This document shows positions 5,606 through 9,887 of a DNA stretch of 9,887 bases, piece after piece. The stretch is from an uncultured Flavobacteriales bacterium (lineage in GTDB: Bacteria > Bacteroidota > Bacteroidia > Palsa-965): contig CAMLEF010000159.1 of assembly GCA_946478675.1 (NCBI GenBank), positions 1 to 9,887 of the forward strand, in the 5' to 3' direction. Positions within the stretch are counted from its first letter, which is position 1. Each line of letters starts with the position of its first letter. The notes below the pieces were generated by a model. It was not told the origin of the DNA. It worked only from the letters and a program-made list of their open reading frames with translations, and made no database searches. The translations under genes and the position numbers were made by a program.

Positions 5606-6661
5606 ATGAAGCAGCTGATCACTTCTCTCCTGTTTGCCGGCCCGGTGATGCTCGCAGCGCAGAACCTCGTGGAGAATCCCGGTTTTGAAACGTTCCGTGC
5701 ACCTGTCTTTTTCCAGGACGTCACCAACTCTTTTGGCAGCATGAAAGTCGACGGCTGGTATTTGCCGACGACCGGCACGGCGGATTACCTGCAATACGGC
5801 AACGACCGGACGCAAAGCAAGAATTTCATCAAGGTGATCGCCGGAGATCATGCCGCGCATGAAGGAAGCGGTTACGCAGGATTTTACGGCAACTTCGATG
5901 GCTATACCGAATATCTTGGCGGAACACTGACGGAAAAACTTGTGGCGGGGAAACGCTACGTCGTCAGCTTTTACCTGTTGCTCGGCGCCGATTGCGCACA
6001 GGGCCTCGACGGTGTCGGAATGTTATTCAGCGGAAAGCAGCTCAGCACGAATTATGAAGTGAACCGGCTGAAAGATTCGGCGCAGGTAAAAGTCCCTGGG
6101 AGCGGCGGAGCGAATGTTTCCGGCAACTGGATGGAATTCCGCAGCGTGTTCACCGCAACAGGAACGGAAAGTTTTTTTGTGATCGGCAATTTCAACAAAG
6201 GGCCGAAGGAGGGTGTGCGCCAATTCCCGGGAAAGAAAGGCCATCCGTGGTCGTACTACCTCGTCGATGACATTTGCATCGCGCCGTTTGATGGAAAAGC
6301 TTCACCGGTCGTTTCTATTGATGCGATTGCGCCGGGAAAATCGTTCACTGCGCGGAACATTTATTTCGACACCGACAAAGCGACGATCAAGCCGGAGTCG
6401 TACCCTGTATTGTTTACGCTGCTGGCCGCTATTAAGAAACAGCCCGGAATAAAAGTGGAAGTGCACGGCTTCACCGATACGACCGGCAGCGCTGCGCACA
6501 ACCAGAAATTGTCGGAGGCCCGCGCGAAAGCCATCGCCGATTTCTTCATCAGCAACGGAGTTCCGGCAGCGGATGTGAGCTGGAAAGGTCTTGGAGAAGC
6601 GAAACCGGAAAGCGCGACCGACAATGCAAGGAACCGGCGGGTGGAATTTGTTTTTTTATGA
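5606..6661 (+). CDS. Exported OmpA-family protein with N-terminal carbohydrate-binding-like domain (paralogue 2)
   Basis: This 351-residue protein starts at ATG 5606, chosen over the in-frame ATG at 5555 because a proper signal peptide (MKQLITSLLFAGPVMLAAQ) begins there. Residues 20-228 repeat the design of the upstream protein: NLVENPGFE, GWYLPTTGTADYL, TEYLGGTLTEKLVAGKRY and SFFVIGNFN, ending WSYYLVDDICIAP. Residues 238-351 form the OmpA peptidoglycan-binding domain: NIYFDTDKATIKPES, HGFTD with D291, LSEARAKAI with R306, and NRRVEFVFL. Both diaminopimelate-contacting residues are present. The linker between domains is much shorter than in paralogue 1. The two genes most likely arose by tandem duplication and then diverged. 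The last 6 bases overlap the end of the convergent NYN gene. Confidence 0.92.
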   Translation: MKQLITSLLFAGPVMLAAQNLVENPGFETFRAPVFFQDVTNSFGSMKVDGWYLPTTGTADYLQYGNDRTQSKNFIKVIAGDHAAHEGSGYAGFYGNFDGYTEYLGGTLTEKLVAGKRYVVSFYLLLGADCAQGLDGVGMLFSGKQLSTNYEVNRLKDSAQVKVPGSGGANVSGNWMEFRSVFTATGTESFFVIGNFNKGPKEGVRQFPGKKGHPWSYYLVDDICIAPFDGKASPVVSIDAIAPGKSFTARNIYFDTDKATIKPESYPVLFTLLAAIKKQPGIKVEVHGFTDTTGSAAHNQKLSEARAKAIADFFISNGVPAADVSWKGLGEAKPESATDNARNRRVEFVFL

Positions 6662-7360
6662 AGCTTCGCGCAGCTGCTCTTCAAAGCCGTCTTTGATCAC
6701 GAAACCCGGGTTCGGCAGAGCGGAACGAATACCATCGACATGCTCGAGCAACCGGTCATCGATCGGGTTCCAGAGCGGATCGAGAATGAAATCGATGCCT
6801 TCCACGCGCGCCAGCTTCGATGCGGGGACAAAATCTGCATCGCCCGCCACCAGCACGATGCGATCGACGAGTTTCTTGTAAGCCAGCGTTGCAATGTCCA
6901 CGCCGATCTTCATATCGACGCCTTTCTGCCGGAGCTCCAGCCGCACGTCATTTTCACGAAGCTGTTGCGGCGTCAGCTTTCCGCTCAGCAATGCTTTTGT
7001 CAGCCGCGGATCGATCAGCCAGTTCCCGTTTTCTTTCAGGTGTCCTAATCGCAAGGCAAGCTTTCGCTGGCGTTTCAATTCTTCGAACAGCTCATTGCGA
7101 AAAACCGATCGCGGGTCTTTGTGAAAATCAATGATCGCATTCGAAACCGGGCTGTGAAAACGTTTTTGCAACGGGCGGCAATCGTAATAATAGATCCGGT
7201 ACAGATCGTGATTCCGGCCAACGTGCTTCATGGCAAAATCATGCAGGTTTTTCGCCACCACTTTGGCAGAATGCGTTTGCCCGGCAGGAAAAACTTTCGT
7301 GTAGCGCTTCAGGAAAAATGCGCCGTCGATCAGGACAGCGACCTTGTAACATCGTTTCAT
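6656..7360 (-). CDS. NYN-domain protein (LabA/DUF88-like), putative ribonuclease
   Basis: This 234-residue protein belongs to the NYN family of PIN-like nucleases. It opens with YKVAVLIDGAFFLKRY (5-20), where D12 is the first acidic site. RIYYYDCRP (55-63) carries D60. GVDMKIGVDIATLAY (147-161) carries D149 and D155, and the VAGDADFVPA loop (171-180) carries D174 and D176. These are the positions expected to form the metal-binding acidic cluster of an RNA-cleaving active site. A charged insertion at about 85-145 separates the two halves. The protein ends within a few dozen residues of the core, so no LOTUS/OST-HTH domain or other partner domain is present. It overlaps the end of the convergent OmpA-like gene by 6 bases and is downstream of sua5 on the same strand, separated by 159 bases. 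Substrate and role are unknown. Confidence 0.88.
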   Translation of the reverse strand: MKRCYKVAVLIDGAFFLKRYTKVFPAGQTHSAKVVAKNLHDFAMKHVGRNHDLYRIYYYDCRPLQKRFHSPVSNAIIDFHKDPRSVFRNELFEELKRQRKLALRLGHLKENGNWLIDPRLTKALLSGKLTPQQLRENDVRLELRQKGVDMKIGVDIATLAYKKLVDRIVLVAGDADFVPASKLARVEGIDFILDPLWNPIDDRLLEHVDGIRSALPNPGFVIKDGFEEQLREAS

Positions 7361-7519
7361 ACATCTGAACCTTTCGTGAAAAATATACGTCCTAAAAAAA
7401 CAACGCCCCTGGGCGGGACATCCCCGCTAAGATGTATGGGAATGTGTGACCAGAGGCAGTAAGTGGTACAAAAGTATGAACGATTTAAATAAATGCAAGT
7501 ATTTCTGTAAATATTTTTT
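7361..7519. other. Intergenic region between sua5 and the NYN gene
   Basis: This spacer between two minus-strand genes holds no gene. It is strikingly AT-rich at 7465-7519, next to the sua5 stop. It contains short GC-rich inverted repeats at 7404-7427. On the minus strand TATATTTT (7379-7386 area) resembles the -7 element and lies about 20 bases before the NYN start, so the NYN gene may have its own promoter. Confidence 0.4.
7394..7427 (-). terminator. Possible intrinsic terminator after sua5
   Basis: Read on the minus strand, GCGGG-GATGT-CCCGC forms a 5-base-pair hairpin. An alternative CGCC-CAGG-GGCG stem overlaps it and is followed by TTG and seven T residues. It lies about 95 bases beyond the sua5 stop and about 35 bases ahead of the NYN start. 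The stems are short, so this is tentative. Confidence 0.35.
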
Positions 7520-8479
7520 TTAACCGGCGGCCGCCCGTTGCAAACGATCATTGATCGCAAGGCCGAGGCTATAACCGGGAAATTCTTCGGCAAGAATAAC
7601 TTTAGCTTCCGAATGATCAAGCCTGCGGAGTTCGGCAAACAGGTTGCGCGCGGCTTCGTGCAAATCGCCGGACGGAGAAAGCACAGCGGTGGCTACGACG
7701 TTTTCAGCCGGAGGCGTTTCGCGGAAGGTGAGCAATGCTTTTTTTGCGGTTGCATATTCCTGCAGGAGCTCCGGCATTTTTCCGAAACGCAACGGAATAC
7801 GCGGCGCATAATGCGATTTCAATTGTCCCGGCGATTTCGGATTCGACGATTGGTTGATGCGCAGCTCTACTTTTTCCGTTACGGATTGCAATTCTTCCAC
7901 GGCGACACCGCCTAATCGCAAAACGACGACTGTATCGTTCTCCACCAGCACCACTGTCGATTCGACGCCGATCAGGCTCGGTCCGCCGTCGAGGATGTAA
8001 GGCACGAGGCCGTCGAGCTGGTCCTGCACGTGCATCGCGTTCACCGGGCTGATGTAGCCGAACGGATTGGCGCTCGGTGCGGCCAGCGGAAAATCGAGCT
8101 GCGACAATAATTTCAACGTCAGCGGATGGCCGGGCACACGCAGTGCTACCGTATCACCACCACCCGTTACGATATCGGGAACGATCTCTTTTTTCGGAAG
8201 CACGAAGGTGAGCGGGCCGGGAGAAAAACGCGCCGCCAGCTCGTTCACCAATGCAGGAACTTCAGCGGCATATTTCGAAAAATCCGCAGCGCTATGCACG
8301 TGAACGATCAGCGGGTTAAACGTGGGGCGGCCTTTCGTTTCGTAAATTTTCAATACCGCATCCGGGTTGAGCGCGTTGGCGGCGAGGCCGTAAACCGTTT
8401 CAGTCGGAATAGCCACGAGCTCTCCTGCGCGCAGCAGCGCCGCCGCTTGTGAAAGGTCTTCTCCGATGATCGTTTTCAT
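7520..8479 (-). CDS. sua5: L-threonylcarbamoyladenylate synthase, Sua5 type
   Basis: This enzyme makes threonylcarbamoyl-AMP from threonine, bicarbonate and ATP, the first step of t6A37 formation in ANN-decoding tRNAs. The 319-residue length is that of two-domain Sua5 rather than the shorter TsaC. The YrdC/TsaC domain (1-200) shows PTETVYGLA (25-33), KGRPTFNPLIVH (49-60), SPGPLTFVL (86-94), VALRVPGHP (111-119), PSANPFGYISP (135-145) and GVESTVV (171-177). A linker with SPGQLKSHYAPRIPL (216-230) leads to the C-terminal Sua5 domain (about 230-319), which ends GLAINDRLQRAA. ATG 8479 is preferred because KTIIGEDLSQAAALL is the natural family start. The in-frame extension to 8539 would run through the promoter. 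It is divergent from the GT2 gene at 8545. Confidence 0.95.
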   Translation of the reverse strand: MKTIIGEDLSQAAALLRAGELVAIPTETVYGLAANALNPDAVLKIYETKGRPTFNPLIVHVHSAADFSKYAAEVPALVNELAARFSPGPLTFVLPKKEIVPDIVTGGGDTVALRVPGHPLTLKLLSQLDFPLAAPSANPFGYISPVNAMHVQDQLDGLVPYILDGGPSLIGVESTVVLVENDTVVVLRLGGVAVEELQSVTEKVELRINQSSNPKSPGQLKSHYAPRIPLRFGKMPELLQEYATAKKALLTFRETPPAENVVATAVLSPSGDLHEAARNLFAELRRLDHSEAKVILAEEFPGYSLGLAINDRLQRAAAG

Positions 8480-8484
8480 CGCCG

Positions 8485-8492
8485 CAAAGATA
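8485..8492 (-). promoter_or_regulatory. -7 element for sua5
   Basis: On the minus strand TATCTTTG matches TAnnTTTG perfectly. Only 5 bases separate it from the ATG at 8479. Transcription normally begins about 5-7 bases past this element, so the sua5 transcript would be leaderless or nearly so. No -33 TTG is visible. Confidence 0.6.
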
Positions 8493-8519
8493 CCGCATCC
8501 GCACCGGGAATCCGCGTTG

Positions 8520-8527
8520 TATCTTTG
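8520..8527 (+). promoter_or_regulatory. -7 element for the downstream GT2 gene
   Basis: TATCTTTG is the same perfect -7 octamer as on the opposite strand at 8485-8492, only 27 bases away. The two promoters therefore face outward with overlapping polymerase footprints. It ends 17 bases before the GTG start at 8545. Confidence 0.6.
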
Positions 8528-8544
8528 AACTATTCCCAAACGCC

Positions 8545-9555
8545 GTGAGCGCTCCGCTGATCAGCATCCTGCTTCCCGTTTACAATGCCGCTTCTTCCAT
8601 CGAGGCGGCGCGTTCCTGCCTGTTGCAAACGTTCCGCGATTTCGAATTGCTGCTGATCGATGACGGCTCGACGGATGCGACGCCCGCGCTGCTGCAAAAC
8701 CTGGCGAAAACTGATCCGCGTATCCGTGTGCTTTCGCTGCCCCATGCAGGCGTGCGTTATGCGTTCAATGCCGGTATTGCGGAATCCAGCGGCACGTTCA
8801 TCGCGCGAATGGATTCGGACGACGAAATGCATCCGGAACGTTTGCAGAAGCAATGGCAATTCCTGCAGCAGCATCCGCAGATCGGTCTCGTCAGCTCGCT
8901 GGTGCAGCATGGCGGCGATGCGAAGGCACAGGAAGGTTACGCAGCGTACATCGACTGGATCAACACGCTCGTTACGCCGGAAGAAATTGCGCGCAATCGT
9001 TTCGTGGAATCGCCAATATGCAATCCGTCCATTCTTTTTCGCAGGAGTGTCGTGGAGCAATTCGGCGCCTGCCGCGAAGGTGACTTCCCCGAGGATTATG
9101 AACTCTGGCTGCGCTGGCTGGAAGCTGGCGTGCAAATGGCGAAAGTGCCGGAAGTGTTGCTGACGTGGAACGATCCTCCCACCCGCCTCACGCGCACCAA
9201 CGACGATTATTCACCCGATGCCTTCGCGCGGATCAAAGCGGTCTATCTCGCGCGATTTCTTCGTGAGAAAACAAATGGTCGCGCCATCTGGCTTTGCGGC
9301 GCGGGCAGGATTACGCGAAAGAAAAGTGATTTTCTCCGTAATGAAATTTCCATTGCCGGCTACATCGACGTCGATCCGAAAAAAAGCGGAACTGCATCCA
9401 ACGGATTACCCGTGCTCGGCATAAACGATATTCCTTCAAAAGAGAAGAGCTACATCGTCAGCTACATTACCAACCGCGGCGCAAGAGAAGCAATCCGGAA
9501 ACTGCTTACGAAAAAAGGATTCGAAGAAGAAAGTGATTTTATTCTTGCAGGATAG
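8545..9555 (+). CDS. GT2 family glycosyltransferase with extra C-terminal Rossmann-like domain
   Basis: This 336-residue protein starts at GTG, chosen because the GT-A fold begins at once (LISILLPVYNAASSIEAARS) and the promoter lies just upstream. It shows LLIDDGSTDAT (36-46, nucleotide-sugar binding), then FNAGIAESSGTFIARMDSDD (74-93) with the metal-binding DSD at 90-92. PSILFRRSVV (161-170) and PEDYELWLRWLEAGV (182-196) follow; the ED is the likely catalytic base region. After about residue 246 comes a second module: AIWLCGAGR (247-255), a glycine-rich loop, then AGYIDVDPKKSG, GLPVLGINDIP and SYIVSYITNRGAREAIRKLL. This resembles the nucleotide-binding or putative sensor domain attached to some sugar-modifying enzymes. 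No membrane helix is visible, so the enzyme is probably cytoplasmic or peripheral. The sugar and acceptor cannot be told from sequence. Confidence 0.92.
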   Translation: MSAPLISILLPVYNAASSIEAARSCLLQTFRDFELLLIDDGSTDATPALLQNLAKTDPRIRVLSLPHAGVRYAFNAGIAESSGTFIARMDSDDEMHPERLQKQWQFLQQHPQIGLVSSLVQHGGDAKAQEGYAAYIDWINTLVTPEEIARNRFVESPICNPSILFRRSVVEQFGACREGDFPEDYELWLRWLEAGVQMAKVPEVLLTWNDPPTRLTRTNDDYSPDAFARIKAVYLARFLREKTNGRAIWLCGAGRITRKKSDFLRNEISIAGYIDVDPKKSGTASNGLPVLGINDIPSKEKSYIVSYITNRGAREAIRKLLTKKGFEEESDFILAG

Positions 9556-9887
9556 CTCCCGCAAAAACAGAGCGAAAACACTAAGCAGGAATTACGCGCA
9601 GCAGATCGCATAGTTTCAAATTTCATCGCGCAGTTACCAACAATTTTCTCACACTTTTTTCAGCGAAAATCTTACGCCTGAAAGAATGCGCTTTTTAACG
9701 GGTAGAAAGAGTGGAGTAAGCGGGCGAATTTTGGCATTCGTCTAATTCCTATGCATGCATAGCAACCCGGACTTGCTTCTTAACGTATATGGTTCAACCA
9801 CACACACGCTCGCCCATGGTTCCTTTCTACGCTGCCTCACCGAAGGGAAAACTTATGCCGGCGACATCTCGGGGATTGTTACGCCTC
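9556..9887. other. Right-end region without a convincing gene
   Basis: No gene is supported in this stretch of about 330 bases, and no tRNA, rRNA or known riboswitch consensus is recognised. It contains a perfect 14-base palindrome, CTATGCATGCATAG, at 9749-9762. Two overlapping frames stay open to the window edge: one from ATG 9755 (44 codons, beginning MHSNPDLLLNVYG) and one from ATG 9789 (beginning MVQPHTRSP). Neither resembles a protein family I know. The region could be the leader of a gene beyond the window, a structured RNA, or the edge of another element. Confidence 0.4.

Noticed and set aside
8530..9135. A 201-codon minus-strand open frame inside the second GT2 gene
   Set aside because: It is antisense to conserved GT2 motifs, with no family resemblance.
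9755..9887. Open frame from ATG 9755 as the start of a new gene
   Set aside because: It is only 44 codons to the edge, overlaps another open frame, and its start lies within the palindrome; there is not enough evidence to call a CDS.
9781..9887. A possible tRNA-like or group II intron-like structure around GGTTCAACC
   Set aside because: I could not fold a tRNA cloverleaf or find a convincing domain V; the resemblance is limited to a few bases.

Overview
The window looks like a chromosomal segment of a member of the Bacteroidota with moderately high G+C content. Three things support this. Perfect or near matches to the Bacteroidota -7 promoter element TAnnTTTG sit just upstream of several starts. 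Recognisable Shine-Dalgarno sequences are absent in front of the genes. The families also fit: secreted OmpA-like proteins whose signal peptides end in AQN, and a glycosyltransferase fused to a polyprenyl-phosphate sugar-transferase-like membrane module.

Layout, left to right: the 3' end of recR (+); a fused GT2/membrane sugar-transferase-like protein (+); a small VOC/glyoxalase-fold protein (+); an AT-rich gene for an unrecognised exported protein (+); a broken remnant of a GT39/ArnT-like glycosyltransferase (-); two tandem, paralogous exported OmpA-domain proteins (+); a NYN-domain (LabA/DUF88-like) putative nuclease (-) that converges on and overlaps the second OmpA gene; a Sua5-type threonylcarbamoyl-AMP synthase (-); a GT2 glycosyltransferase with an extra C-terminal nucleotide-binding-like domain (+), divergent from sua5; and about 330 bases at the right end without a convincing gene.

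The intergenic DNA is the most distinctive part. Four gaps between co-directional plus-strand genes each hold a long imperfect hairpin whose arms are built from short tandem units. Two use CGGAG units, one uses ACATAG units, and one uses GTTGC units. The first three share the outer flank ACCAC / GTGGTTCA although the inner units differ. A second anomaly is the AT-rich block from about 3025 to 4063. It joins a host-like signal-peptide start to an AT-rich gene body and ends exactly where the GT39 reading frame stops, which suggests acquired DNA that replaced most of a glycosyltransferase gene.

Functionally the window mixes housekeeping genes (recR, sua5) with envelope and surface-glycan genes (two GT2 proteins, a GT39 remnant, two OmpA-like proteins). 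I see no CRISPR array, tRNA, rRNA, transposase or recognisable defence cassette. No complete new multi-gene system is evident; the most novel material is the hairpin set, the sugar-transferase fusion and the AT-rich islet.
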